Under the pieces are notes generated by a model. The model had not been told where the DNA came from and ran no database searches. It worked only from the letters and a program-made list of their open reading frames with translations. Shown here in pieces: positions 11,401 through 20,475 of a stretch of DNA of 64,000 bases (position 1 is the stretch's first letter; every line of letters starts with the position of its first letter). The position numbers and the translations under genes were made by a program. Location of the stretch: positions 62,001-126,000 of the forward strand of contig NZ_VTXD01000006.1 in NCBI RefSeq assembly GCF_013114625.1. The letters run 5' to 3'. Source of the stretch: Vibrio sp. 99-70-13A1. Its GTDB lineage: Bacteria; Pseudomonadota; Gammaproteobacteria; Enterobacterales; Vibrionaceae.

Positions 11401-12339
11401 AGTTGGAGACAACTTGAATATGCCAGATTCTACTAAAAAGTCGTGATCTCCATCTTCAGTCCAACTCAGCTCTGAAGGTAGGATTTCAATATATGCATCA
11501 ACAGGTTTACTATTTTTTAGTGTCAACCAACTGTTTAAACTAATTGTCCCACTATTAATACCAGACTCGGCCTGCATGTAGTGAGTCAGCCAAGGTTGAA
11601 TTGAAACGCTGTCCGCAGTGACATAAAATTCACCAGACACATCAATTAATGACCCATTATCAATAAAGTTAGCACTTACTGACAAAGAGTTTAAGTTGGC
11701 ATCTTTTATACTGACGACGCCTTCAGCTAAATGTTGTTTACCTGAATTTCGCCATTTAAGGTGTTCGATGTCGAGTTGACGTTCTTCACCAGAAATAGAA
11801 ATATATTGGATGGAGGAGTCTTTAACCGTAAAGTCTACAAGTGTTTTCAATAAGAAATTATCTAACTCTTCTATCATTTTAGACTTTGAGGACTCATCAG
11901 AATCCAAACTTTCTTGCGCCGTTTCTAATGACTCATCTTTTGGATTAGTACCTAAAATATCTAAAGAACGCACATCCAATGCCATGTCATTCATGATCAA
12001 GTCAGTAACAACAGGCTGCATAAGCAGAACTGACTGAATAAGGTCAAATTCAACTTCTACGCGATCAACTGAAAACTGTAAATTTTCCGATTGAGGGAAA
12101 ACGGCTTTAACGCCTTGAATAGCAATAGAAGGGTGAGTATTGCGCCAAAAGCCACTCACATCTTGAATAGAGAACTCAAATCCTGAGTTTTGATTAACCC
12201 AGGATTCGATATCTGATTGATATTTATTTAAATTTGGTAAAGCAACACGCAACGTTGTTACTGCTATCGCCAACATGACCAATACAGTAACAACCAACCA
12301 CAAAAGTGCGCGCAGTAAACGGGTAAGACCTGAACTCAC
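8443..12339 (-). CDS. yhdP: YhdP family AsmA-like inner-membrane-anchored lipid transport protein
   Basis: Very large protein (1298 residues; E. coli YhdP about 1266). One N-terminal transmembrane helix at about residues 8-29 is followed by a long beta-rich periplasmic region typical of AsmA/TamB-like bridges, which carry phospholipid toward the outer membrane. The C-terminal DUF3971/AsmA-like part ends in LRKLAE. It starts with GTG at 12339, just after the rng stop codon, so translation is probably coupled. Identification rests on size, topology and the conserved position between rng and tldD. Confidence 0.93.
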   Translation of the reverse strand: MSSGLTRLLRALLWLVVTVLVMLAIAVTTLRVALPNLNKYQSDIESWVNQNSGFEFSIQDVSGFWRNTHPSIAIQGVKAVFPQSENLQFSVDRVEVEFDLIQSVLLMQPVVTDLIMNDMALDVRSLDILGTNPKDESLETAQESLDSDESSKSKMIEELDNFLLKTLVDFTVKDSSIQYISISGEERQLDIEHLKWRNSGKQHLAEGVVSIKDANLNSLSVSANFIDNGSLIDVSGEFYVTADSVSIQPWLTHYMQAESGINSGTISLNSWLTLKNSKPVDAYIEILPSELSWTEDGDHDFLVESGIFKLSPTENGWQVNGHSLNLRTDDTQWPELDVAFDWQKDLWNLNVSQVEVAALTPLIKLLPDSATSTEWIERLTPTGVIEDVRISLGEEIESLRYSASFRDMSLKQWDLLPGFNHVSGRVSGSSNQAYTSLSVIDDVFPYGEVFQAPLNIKQGQVDIVWQQDESGWRLWSDKVTAATPDLQVLGAFRLDFPNDSSPFLSFYGEADAYNVGETWRYLPTLALGQDLTDYLSTAIQAGKAETVKLLWHGELAQYPYSNNDGIFQVWVGLEETKFSFDTAWPLITDLQLDLLFENDAMYLDSRSAQLMNVKAKRITGRIPYLGEGGHIEIEASAAASGNAVRDYMTSSPLVDSVGAALTALQVDGKVDSKFQLYIPFDSNSDSRAWGYADLKGNHVDIEAPPITLDNVTGRIEFDNDVVTANGLAAELLEQGISVDFKGENDGAGYAVSIDALGDWDTDPLVPYIGERWLNRISGHAPWQTGIDIQLNDIGFTYQLDLQSDLKFIASEYPYPLAKKSLENGSLRLQASGNQESITARLQLPNSKYQTEIDITGEVPVLTATNLVLGRGGYKISPVVGHHALIRTDKFNLDDWLSVTEYSGVDSKAVLSTMNTPQIPMPERVTLESKQLTLAGIQWNDVDFKARKQNSAWKVQLKSQEVEGDIHYLEPYDLSVSLDRLHVFVPEWSTEKKSDQLLKIKEVQAPLISNFDRKIHDLMPNVTLLIDDFWLQGYKVGEVNVELLRQEDRIEWKKIQVRSGTNKADISGWWKLDGDISQSTLNVDIEGENNSELMERFGITSGIQKAPFDLQANMTWDGSPWGIKTDTLDGNVETKFGKGIISDVSGAARLLGLFSLDSIIRKMQLDFSDVFDKGMAFNSITGTGEFQSGIFLTNDLNMDAVAGEMQINGIANLNTRLVDAEVNFTPDITSGIPVLTAFAVTPQTALYVLAITTVISPVVEVFTQVNYSVKGPLDSPTVSELSRRKGEFKLPEKLRKLAE

Positions 12340-12349
12340 AAAAGACCCA

Positions 12350-13819
12350 CTACATCATGACTACGTCAAACTGTTCCTGAATATATAGAGGTTCAGCTTG
12401 GATTTTAACGTCTTTTCCAATAAAGACTTTAAGCTCAGCTAACGCGTGAGACTCATCGCCTTCTAATGTTTCAGCAACAGCTGGTGAAGCATAAGCAACA
12501 AACTTATCGGCATCATAAGCTCGGTTCACACGAGTAATTTCTCGCAAGATTTCATAGCACACCGTTTCCACTGTCTTGACGCTACCTCTGCCTTCACAAG
12601 TAGGACAGCTAGAACATAGGATATGTTCAATACTTTCTCGCGTACGCTTACGCGTCATCTCAACTAAACCAAGCTGAGTAAAACCATTGATGTTAGTTTT
12701 AACTCGGTCTTTATCAAGCGCAGCTTCTAATGAAGTAAGTACACGCTTACGATGTTCTTCTGAGAGCATATCAATGAAGTCGATGATGATTATGCCGCCT
12801 AAATTACGAAGACGTAATTGACGAGCAATGGCCTGAGTCGCTTCAACATTTGTATTGAAAATGGTTTCTTCAAGGTTTCGACGACCAACGAAGGCACCAG
12901 TATTAATATCAACCGTCGTCATTGCTTCCGTTTGATCAATGATCAAATATCCGCCAGATTTAAGCTCGACTTTACGATCAAGAGAACGCTGAATTTCGTT
13001 TTCGGTATCGTACATATCAAAAATAGGCTTATCACCTTCGTATAGCTCAAGTTTATCTGTTAGTTCAGGAACATACTCAGAAGTGAACTCTTTCAAGTTT
13101 TCAAACTCTAGGCGAGAATCAACTTGGATTTTGCTTAATTCTGTACCAACAAAATCACGTAAAATACGCTGGCTTAAACACAACTCACCATACAAGCGAG
13201 TGCGGGCTTTATGCTTACCTTTACGCTCAAGTACCTTGAGCCATAAACGCTTTAAGAAAGCGGCATCTTGAGCCAGCTCATGAGAATCAGCGCCTTCAGC
13301 GGCAGTACGAATAATAAAGCCGCCATGCTCATCACAATATTTAGAGACAACTTTCTTTAAGCGGTTACGTTCAGATTCAGTTTCTATACGTTGAGAAACG
13401 CCAACATGGCTTGCCCCAGGCATAAAGACTAAGTAGCGAGAAGGCAAAGTAATATCCGTCGTCAAACGCGCACCTTTTGTTCCAAGTGGGTCTTTGACTA
13501 CTTGTACAACGATATCTTGCCCTTGACGAACAAGCTCAGATATATCTCGAACTTGAAACTGCTTCTTTTCATTTTCAGCAACACATTCAGTGTGAGGGAC
13601 AATATCTGACGCGTGTAAAAATGCGGCTTTTTCAAGCCCAATATCAACAAACGCGGCTTGCATCCCTGGTAATACTCGGCTTACTCGACCTTTATAAATG
13701 TTCCCAACGATCCCACGTCTCGAATCACGTTCAACATGGATTTCTTGAAGAGATCCCCCTTCAATCATGGCCACACGAGTTTCACTCGGAGTCACGTTCA
13801 GCAGCAATTCAGCACTCAT
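12350..13819 (-). CDS. rng: Ribonuclease G
   Basis: Endoribonuclease of the RNase E/G family, which matures the 5' end of 16S rRNA and turns over some mRNAs. It has 489 residues, the same as E. coli. The S1 domain lies at about 35-125, the catalytic aspartates are in TVDINTGAF and IIIIDFIDM, and the zinc-link region has CSSCPTCEGRG. The ATG at 13819 follows GAGG at six bases. The TTG four codons earlier would overlap that ribosome-binding site and is rejected. It sits between maf and yhdP in one transcription unit. Confidence 0.97.
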   Translation of the reverse strand: MSAELLLNVTPSETRVAMIEGGSLQEIHVERDSRRGIVGNIYKGRVSRVLPGMQAAFVDIGLEKAAFLHASDIVPHTECVAENEKKQFQVRDISELVRQGQDIVVQVVKDPLGTKGARLTTDITLPSRYLVFMPGASHVGVSQRIETESERNRLKKVVSKYCDEHGGFIIRTAAEGADSHELAQDAAFLKRLWLKVLERKGKHKARTRLYGELCLSQRILRDFVGTELSKIQVDSRLEFENLKEFTSEYVPELTDKLELYEGDKPIFDMYDTENEIQRSLDRKVELKSGGYLIIDQTEAMTTVDINTGAFVGRRNLEETIFNTNVEATQAIARQLRLRNLGGIIIIDFIDMLSEEHRKRVLTSLEAALDKDRVKTNINGFTQLGLVEMTRKRTRESIEHILCSSCPTCEGRGSVKTVETVCYEILREITRVNRAYDADKFVAYASPAVAETLEGDESHALAELKVFIGKDVKIQAEPLYIQEQFDVVMM

Positions 13820-13840
13820 GGTGCACCTCAAATTTTAAAA

Positions 13841-14410
13841 CTATAAAAATTCTTGCAATAGCTGGTCTGTTTCAAATAAAGGTAAGCCGACTACGGCGTA
13901 AAAACTACCTTCAACTCGGGTGACAAAGCGCCCACCAAGTCCTTGAATACCATAACTACCTGCTTTATCGCATGGCTCCCCAGATTGCCAATATTGTTCT
14001 ATTTCTTGTTCGCTAAGGGGCTTAAACCATACGTCTGTAATAACAACATCTGTTTTTTGCTTTTCGCCTGTCACCACGGAGACGGCTGTCATCACTTGGT
14101 GCTGGCTATTTGATAATTGCTCAAGCATTCGCTTTGAGTCATTGAAATCTTTTGGCTTTTCTAGCACTTTGCCTTGGCTGACCACGACTGTATCTGAGCC
14201 AAGTACAATGGAACCACTTTCTGATAAAGCTAAACCAGCCATCGCCTTATCTAAAGATAGACGTTTTACGTACTCTTCTGGAAGTTCTTGATCTTGTTTT
14301 ACTTCTTCAACATCGGTAATCAAAACAGAAAAGTCATAACCCAATTGGCTAAGAAGTTCTTTCCTGCGTGGTGAGCCTGAAGCTAAAATTAATTTATGTT
14401 GCTCAATCAT
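13841..14410 (-). CDS. maf: Maf-family nucleoside triphosphate pyrophosphatase
   Basis: House-cleaning pyrophosphatase of the Maf/YhdE group (189 residues), which hydrolyses dTTP/UTP and modified nucleotides. The signature ASGSPRRKELL is at the N-terminus, GSDTVVV in the middle and KAGSYGIQGLGG in the C-terminal half. The ATG at 14410, four bases after the mreD stop with an AGG seven bases upstream, is chosen because the conserved ILASGSPRR follows six residues later. Upstream in-frame starts would lie inside mreD. The gene order mreD-maf-rng is the usual one in gammaproteobacteria. Confidence 0.94.
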   Translation of the reverse strand: MIEQHKLILASGSPRRKELLSQLGYDFSVLITDVEEVKQDQELPEEYVKRLSLDKAMAGLALSESGSIVLGSDTVVVSQGKVLEKPKDFNDSKRMLEQLSNSQHQVMTAVSVVTGEKQKTDVVITDVWFKPLSEQEIEQYWQSGEPCDKAGSYGIQGLGGRFVTRVEGSFYAVVGLPLFETDQLLQEFL

Positions 14411-14414
14411 TACA

Positions 14415-14903
14415 TTACCTAACATGCCAGTGACGGCGGACACGTCTCATTAACAAAAACATCCATGGCCAAAGTATACAGTTTATCAACGCACTCCATA
14501 GCGACAATGGGTTGAATACCACATTTTGGATCAAATATTCACCAAAGAATATGAAGACTTCAAACAAAACGGTGAGTGCAGCAATGATCATCGCTTGCTG
14601 CCAAAGCGCTAAGTTACGAATGACCAAGAAGTTCAAGGCGATAATATAGACCACGATGGATATCATCATGCCTCGAATACCGAGGGTAGAACCAATCAGT
14701 AGATCCCATAGTAAACCTAAAATTAAAGCGGTTCCTACATTAACTCGGTGTGGTAATGCTAATACCCAGTAACAAGTGACCAATAACAACCAAGACGGTC
14801 GGAATAAATCTAAACTGCCAGGCCATGGGATCGTTTGTAAAACCAGTGCAACCAAAAAGGAGCAGCCGATAACGATTTTACTTCTCAATACACTATTGGC
14901 CAT
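14415..14903 (-). CDS. mreD: Rod shape-determining protein MreD
   Basis: Small inner-membrane protein (162 residues, equal to E. coli) with about five transmembrane helices. It is part of the elongasome that directs lateral wall synthesis. Conserved QTIPWPG, LALPHRVNVGTALILGLLWD and NLALWQQ blocks are visible. The ATG at 14903 lies inside the last codons of mreC (11-base overlap, AGAGGG just upstream), so translation is coupled. Confidence 0.95.
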   Translation of the reverse strand: MANSVLRSKIVIGCSFLVALVLQTIPWPGSLDLFRPSWLLLVTCYWVLALPHRVNVGTALILGLLWDLLIGSTLGIRGMMISIVVYIIALNFLVIRNLALWQQAMIIAALTVLFEVFIFFGEYLIQNVVFNPLSLWSALINCILWPWMFLLMRRVRRHWHVR

Positions 14904-15780
14904 TTTCACCCTCTAGCATGACTTGTTCAATGCTCGACTTCTCGACTTGTAATTGTTTATTTTCATCCGGCCAAATCAGCAGTAAATACCGAAGTCTATC
15001 GAACTCAACGACTGGCTCGGCTTTGATCACTGCAAACTCACGTTGAGGATCATAGTCAACAGAAGAGACATAAGCGACTGGATAGCCTTCCGGATAAATA
15101 CCGCCAAGCCCAGATGTCACAAGCATGTCTTCATTTTGAATATCCGTACTGGTTGGAATATGCTCTAACTGAATTTCATCAACTTTACCGTTACCGGAAG
15201 CAATAACACGGATATCATTGCGAATAACTTGTACAGGAATAGCATTATTTGCATCAGTAAGCAGTAACACTCGGCTATTGTGCGCTGCAACAAACGTCAC
15301 TTGCCCAACAATACCCTTTTCATTGATGACAGGCTGACCTTCATACACACCATCAATGGTGCCTTTATCTATCACAACTTGATGGCGATAAGGTGAGGTG
15401 TCTACTGCCATAACTTCAGTGACTACTTTTCTTTCATCTCGAACAAAAGGAGAGCCAAGAAGCTTACGTAAGCGCTGATTCTCTTCTTGATACTGTTCAA
15501 GAAGAATTAACTCGCTTTTTAGGCGTAGGACTTCTCGCTTTAGAGAATGGCTTGATTCGATCAACCCTTGCCGAGTACTAAACCTTTCATAAACACCATC
15601 AAACATAGTGCGTGGCAGATTCGCAGTGTACTGGATTGGGGCAACCATGCTATTCAATAGGTAGCGTACATTTGAGAACGCATCTAAACGACTATCAGCC
15701 AGCATAAGGCTGGCTGATACGATTACAGCAAAAAACAGGCGCAATTGTAGAGAAGGGCCTCTACCAAAAATTGGCTTCAT
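14893..15780 (-). CDS. mreC: Rod shape-determining protein MreC
   Basis: Bitopic inner-membrane protein of the elongasome, 295 residues. A single N-terminal transmembrane helix at about 10-28, a coiled coil at about 65-105 (SLKREVLRLKSELILLEQYQ), then the periplasmic beta-barrel domain with VIDKGTIDGVYEGQPV and TSGLGGIYPEGYPVA. It follows mreB after a 95-bp gap that contains a perfect 16-bp inverted repeat, and it overlaps mreD. Confidence 0.96.
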   Translation of the reverse strand: MKPIFGRGPSLQLRLFFAVIVSASLMLADSRLDAFSNVRYLLNSMVAPIQYTANLPRTMFDGVYERFSTRQGLIESSHSLKREVLRLKSELILLEQYQEENQRLRKLLGSPFVRDERKVVTEVMAVDTSPYRHQVVIDKGTIDGVYEGQPVINEKGIVGQVTFVAAHNSRVLLLTDANNAIPVQVIRNDIRVIASGNGKVDEIQLEHIPTSTDIQNEDMLVTSGLGGIYPEGYPVAYVSSVDYDPQREFAVIKAEPVVEFDRLRYLLLIWPDENKQLQVEKSSIEQVMLEGENGQ

Positions 15781-15825
15781 TTTAAATGGGTCCTAGAGCT
15801 ATATGTGATCCTATAGACAAGGTCC

Positions 15826-15864
15826 TAGGTTATTTTGTATTAACGCTAAATACAAAATAACCTA
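15826..15864. other. Perfect 16-bp inverted repeat in the mreB-mreC gap
   Basis: TAGGTTATTTTGTATT (15826-15841) is repeated in exact inverse at 15849-15864 with a 7-base loop. On the transcribed minus strand it forms a long AT-rich stem with no U-run after it, so it is not a classical terminator. It may be an attenuator, a processing site or an mRNA-stabilising structure that separates MreB from MreCD expression. Confidence 0.75.
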
Positions 15865-15875
15865 ACACTGAATGA

Positions 15876-16928
<1,053 letters not shown>

Positions 16929-16971
16929 TCATCCTGCAAGAATTAGAAGACAAAAATTGCACTAAATGTAC

Positions 16972-17000
16972 CAATGCCTTGCTGTAACGGCAAGGCATTG
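16972..17000. other. Hairpin between the mshQ remnant and mreB
   Basis: Perfect 11-bp stem CAATGCCTTGC / GCAAGGCATTG with a 7-base loop. On the minus strand it lies downstream of the msh genes and 53 bp before mreB. No T-run follows directly, so it is either a weak msh operon terminator or a leader structure of mreB. Confidence 0.5.
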
Positions 17001-17070
17001 AAGTATAAACATGGACTGAAACCCGCAATTTCTGACAGATTCCTTACTTAACAGCTAAATTTTATATTTA

Positions 17071-17166
17071 TTACTGACCAATGAGCCCGCTTTCTCCACG
17101 GAAGATCACTCGATCATTACCTTTGTATATACCGAATGTCACAACAGTTAAGGGTTCTTCTTCTTC
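17071..17166 (-). pseudogene. mshQ: C-terminal remnant of mshQ
   Basis: Downstream of mshP a frame on the minus strand reads, after an in-frame TGA (17167-17169), four Glu, PLTVVTFG, then IYKGNDRVIFRGESG and LIGQ before a TAA at 17071-17073. This closely resembles, from memory, the extreme C-terminus of MshQ (TFGxYRGNDRVIFRGE...), the large protein encoded between mshP and mreB in other vibrios. No start codon or signal peptide precedes it, and only 33 bp separate it from the mshP stop. It therefore appears that over 95% of mshQ has been deleted. Confidence 0.75.
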
Positions 17167-17199
17167 TCAAGTGTATCTCAGTCGTGATGTATTACTTTA

Positions 17200-17643
17200 T
17201 TATTCCTTCACCCATACTTCTTGATTACGTTGAACTGTACTAATTCCCGAACCACAAATAACTGATGACTCTAAAACATAGAATACCAAGCCATCTAATT
17301 CACCACGGTTTGAACAAGCTAAACTATCAAGGGAGCAATTCATTGGTGACCTAGCTACTAAAGAGTTAGCTTCTAAAACCACTCCAGGAGACATTGGACT
17401 AACACATACCGTTGAAACTGCAGAAGAGGCAAGTGGATCAGGATTCGGGTAAAACTGAGTCATGACATACTCATTAACAGAGTGGCTTAACAACCAAGCC
17501 TGTGTGCCAAGCACGGTTCGCGTGTTCGAATCATTATCTGACCAACTTGTTCGACTCAAACTTGTGGCTAAAAAGCCAAGTACCACGATGATAAAAATCA
17601 CAATGATCAGCATGCCGCCTTCTTGATTTGATTTACGGGACAT
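17200..17643 (-). CDS. mshP: MSHA biogenesis protein MshP
   Basis: Short envelope protein of 147 residues with a prepilin-like N-terminus (MSRKSNQEGG then a hydrophobic helix MLIIVIFIIVVLGFLATSL). It lacks the usual FTLxE motif, as expected for MshP/PilX-like proteins. Cysteines occur in the C-terminal half (CVSP, NCSLDSLACS, VICGSG). It overlaps mshO by 11 bp. It is the last intact gene of the pilin cluster because mshQ is reduced to a stub. Confidence 0.88.
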   Translation of the reverse strand: MSRKSNQEGGMLIIVIFIIVVLGFLATSLSRTSWSDNDSNTRTVLGTQAWLLSHSVNEYVMTQFYPNPDPLASSAVSTVCVSPMSPGVVLEANSLVARSPMNCSLDSLACSNRGELDGLVFYVLESSVICGSGISTVQRNQEVWVKE

Positions 17644-18355
17644 TGATCACCTGTATATCTTGCTCAAACGTCGTAGATTCATTGTTTTCTTCAAACTCTA
17701 AGACTACTTCAACAATGCCATTACTCTGCACTGTCGCTGGTTGGTAGTTTAGTACACTGTTATTGCTGACCACTCGATCACTGATAGTAACTCCATTACG
17801 AGTCATTAAATTATTAGCCGCTAAACAATACTGAACGAGATTATCAGCATCAAAAATATAATGACGATTACTAACCGAGCCACCAATAAGAGTGACGGCT
17901 CCACTTGGTATCGTGAAGAAGTCGCCTGCTGGTAAAGACGTTATATTACCGAGAGAAAATACGTTATTTACACCACCACTTACTCCAGTATGGGGCTGAG
18001 TAGGGTTAATGACTAATGACATGGATTGCAATGATGCACTGGTGGCACCAGCATCACTTACTAGAAAATTAATATCACTTCCAGAGACCGCGTAAAAACC
18101 AGAATCCACAATTGGATAAAATGAAATACAACCGCTATTTTCTGCTGCTGGAAAGATATTAGGCACGGCATGTCTAACTTCACGAGATAATTTCTCTAAG
18201 ACAAACCTTGCTTCTGTTTGTAAACGAAAACGCTCAACAGAACCAAAATATCCTCTCATTCCAAGCTCAGTAAAGTTAGCTACGCCAAGCAAAATTATAC
18301 TTGAGACAACAATTGCTAGGATCATTTCAATCAGGGTAAAGCCTTTACTTATCAT
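17633..18355 (-). CDS. mshO: MSHA minor pilin-like protein MshO
   Basis: Type IV minor pilin-like protein, 240 residues. The prepilin peptidase site is MISKG|FTLIEMILAIVV with Glu at +5, followed by one N-terminal helix and a globular domain. PilW/MshO-like sequence LSREVRHAVPNIFP follows the helix. It is separated by one shared base from mshD and overlaps mshP. Probably part of the tip or priming complex of the MSHA pilus. Confidence 0.92.
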   Translation of the reverse strand: MISKGFTLIEMILAIVVSSIILLGVANFTELGMRGYFGSVERFRLQTEARFVLEKLSREVRHAVPNIFPAAENSGCISFYPIVDSGFYAVSGSDINFLVSDAGATSASLQSMSLVINPTQPHTGVSGGVNNVFSLGNITSLPAGDFFTIPSGAVTLIGGSVSNRHYIFDADNLVQYCLAANNLMTRNGVTISDRVVSNNSVLNYQPATVQSNGIVEVVLEFEENNESTTFEQDIQVINVP

Positions 18356-18720
18356 CAGTAATTCCCTTTAAAAGCCACAATCGTAATTGGCGGGTTGTTA
18401 CTTGCCGTGATGGTTAAGGTAATTTGTTGGAGAGAGTCTACCGTATAATCCTCAACGGAGAGATCAACATTAAAATTAGTATAACTACTACCTAAATCAA
18501 TAGGAGTTCCGCTACTCACAGTCCCATAATCTCGAGCTAAAAGATCAGTCATTATACTTTGACCTAAAGCAGAAGCGCGGTTTGTGTAATTTGCTTGTCC
18601 AGATAGTGCTGACTGTGGAGCGAGAAAAGTTGAAAATGCAAGCATCGCAAAACCCAGCAGCACAATCACAATAATTGATTCTATGAGTGTAAAACCACGT
18701 TGAGTAGTTTTCTTTATCAT
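18355..18720 (-). CDS. mshD: MSHA minor pilin MshD (short form)
   Basis: Minor prepilin with cleavage site QRG|FTLIESIIVIVLL. The ATG at 18720 overlaps the mshC stop (ATGA) with AGGTG five bases upstream. The GTG two codons earlier is less likely. At 121 residues the protein is clearly shorter than the roughly 190-200 residues I recall for MshD of V. cholerae. It lacks the cysteine-containing middle region and ends cleanly in VAFKGNY. The frame shows no break, so this is a compact version rather than an evident pseudogene. Confidence 0.87.
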   Translation of the reverse strand: MIKKTTQRGFTLIESIIVIVLLGFAMLAFSTFLAPQSALSGQANYTNRASALGQSIMTDLLARDYGTVSSGTPIDLGSSYTNFNVDLSVEDYTVDSLQQITLTITASNNPPITIVAFKGNY

Positions 18721-19217
18721 GGGCACACCTGATTGCTCGGGTAAACAAAGCCTTGAGAATTAATACACACCCAAACACTGTTAGAACTATTAGTTGGTGA
18801 GATGGTAATTTGAACACCTGCAGAGGCGGTATTCTCTGGATTGCCTAATAGGCTAAATTCAATTGGAGAAGAAAAACTGGAGGCAGGCAAAGATACAAAT
18901 GTGTAGTCGTTATTAGCAACCACATCACTTCTTGTATCTAATGGATTATTACAGGCACTCTGGGAGCCAATACAATTATTTTCAGCCATCAAACGTAAAT
19001 CTTCAGCACCAGAAGCGGACATGTCCATATTCGACTGCATTCGATTAAGTTGAACTTGTCTTACAACTGAGGTGACCTGTTCTTGCAGCGCATACAACTC
19101 ATAACTCTGCCGTCCACCAAAGCGACTGATTGCAACCGCAGAAATAATAGCAAGTAAAAGAATCACTACAATTAATTCAACAAGTGTAAATCCATATTGG
19201 TGCGGTTTATTATTCAT
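18717..19217 (-). CDS. mshC: MSHA minor pilin MshC
   Basis: Type IV prepilin of 166 residues with QYG|FTLVELIVVILLLAI (Glu at +5) and four cysteines, two in CIGSQSAC and two in the C-terminal VWVCINSQGFVYPSNQVCP that could form a disulfide-bounded D-loop. It is the first gene after the mshA terminator and couples to mshD through an ATGA overlap. Confidence 0.92.
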   Translation of the reverse strand: MNNKPHQYGFTLVELIVVILLLAIISAVAISRFGGRQSYELYALQEQVTSVVRQVQLNRMQSNMDMSASGAEDLRLMAENNCIGSQSACNNPLDTRSDVVANNDYTFVSLPASSFSSPIEFSLLGNPENTASAGVQITISPTNSSNSVWVCINSQGFVYPSNQVCP

Positions 19218-19306
19218 ATTTCATCCACTTACCAGAGCTCATTTTATTATAAGACAGTAGTTAAGTGAATACAGCTAACTAACAATATGATCGTGTGATC
19301 AATAAC

Positions 19307-19334
19307 AAAAAGGCCAGCAAATGCTGACCTTTTT
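19307..19334 (-). terminator. Intrinsic terminator after mshA
   Basis: On the minus strand AAAAAGGTCAGCA pairs with TGCTGGCCTTTTT (one G-U pair, two-base loop) and ends in a U-run. It lies 16 bp after the mshA stop and about 90 bp before mshC, so part of the transcription from the mshBA promoter should stop here. Confidence 0.85.
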
Positions 19335-19349
19335 ATTACAACTAAAAAC

Positions 19350-19817
19350 CTAACCGTTACAACCAGTACCCAAAGTAACTGTTGCAGAAGCTGCTGAAGC
19401 TGCAGTTGTACCAGTAGCTTCAGTGTAAGTAACTATACACTCACTTGTACCAACAGCTGTACCATCGAAACTAAATGAAATGGTACCAGTACCACCACTA
19501 GTTACATCTTCCCAGTCCGTATTAAGACCTACAACAGCAGCACCGATACCGGCAGATGTAGCTGTTGGGTAACCAAAGGCGATAGCAATACCTTCAACAT
19601 TAGATCCTGAAGAAATAGCCTCTAAGCCATCAACTGCAGATTTACCATAAACGATACCAGATGCTCCATCGATAGCACCTTTTAATCCTTGTAAAGATGA
19701 AGCTCGAGCGTCGTCTTGCAGGTTAAGAAAACGAGGTGCTGCAGTTACTGCAAGAATACCTAAAATAACAATTACTACCACTAATTCAATTAGGGTGAAA
19801 CCGCCTTGTTTTTTCAT
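19350..19817 (-). CDS. mshA: MSHA major pilin MshA
   Basis: Major structural subunit of the mannose-sensitive haemagglutinin pilus, 155 residues. Prepilin peptidase site [19 protein letters not shown] with Glu at +5, the conserved helix continuation [20 protein letters not shown], and two cysteines (SECIVTY and TGCNG) that should close the C-terminal loop. The ATG at 19817 with GAGAG seven bases upstream is chosen over a TTG at 19841. It is Ala/Gly/Thr-rich like other surface-exposed pilins. It follows mshB after a 35-bp gap and is followed by a strong terminator. Confidence 0.96.
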   Translation of the reverse strand: MKKQGGFTLIELVVVIVILGILAVTAAPRFLNLQDDARASSLQGLKGAIDGASGIVYGKSAVDGLEAISSGSNVEGIAIAFGYPTATSAGIGAAVVGLNTDWEDVTSGGTGTISFSFDGTAVGTSECIVTYTEATGTTAASAASATVTLGTGCNG

Positions 19818-19852
19818 AGTTGGACTCTCTCTATGTTTCAAAATAAGCAGGA

Positions 19853-20428
19853 TTACTGCAAAGTTACGGTCACACGACCAGTTTTAATTTCGTAAACGAA
19901 TTGGTGCTCAGTATTGCCTTCTAATTGAATATAGGTGCAATAAGCATTCCCACTATCCGCTTGCGCTGAATATTTATAATTCTCACTATTCACCACCTCA
20001 GTTAAAGTACCAACTTTAGGTGGATTTTGTAGCAAATTATCCATTAACTCGACACATGCCGTATCTGTGATACTGCCAGGGAATGAAGTTGAGTTTTCAT
20101 TCAATGCCCATGGGTAGCCATCTCGAAAATCAGTATCAACATTGCCACTATCTTTTGATCTTGTTAACCAAAAATCAACACCATCATAATTTACCGTATT
20201 GTAAACTTCGCCACCAATAGTTTCTGAAGGTCTTGCTTCTGCTTCCCATTGTGCTCGTGCCGATAATACGCCGGTAGCAAAGCCGCCTGCGACACCTTCT
20301 ATACTTGCTTTTTTAGCTTCGTCGGTTACATCCAAGAACTTTGGAAGTGCAGCAACTGCCAATAAACCGACAACAACTATTACAACAACTAATTCGACAA
20401 GGGAGAAACCCTTTTGATTTTTAATCAT
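19853..20428 (-). CDS. mshB: MSHA pilin-like protein MshB
   Basis: Prepilin of 191 residues, with [21 protein letters not shown], Glu at +5 and a MshA-like continuation ([19 protein letters not shown]). Two cysteines occur in DTACVELM and AYCTYIQ. It is the first gene of the pilin (structural) set, 48 bp downstream of a good promoter candidate. Confidence 0.94.
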   Translation of the reverse strand: MIKNQKGFSLVELVVVIVVVGLLAVAALPKFLDVTDEAKKASIEGVAGGFATGVLSARAQWEAEARPSETIGGEVYNTVNYDGVDFWLTRSKDSGNVDTDFRDGYPWALNENSTSFPGSITDTACVELMDNLLQNPPKVGTLTEVVNSENYKYSAQADSGNAYCTYIQLEGNTEHQFVYEIKTGRVTVTLQ

Positions 20429-20475
20429 TTTCTACCTACTTATCTAATTGGTATAACATATTATACATTTACGGA

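Noticed and set aside
8551..12037. Several plus-strand open frames inside yhdP
   Set aside because: Shadows of a long, clearly coding minus-strand gene, without start signals or similarity to known proteins.
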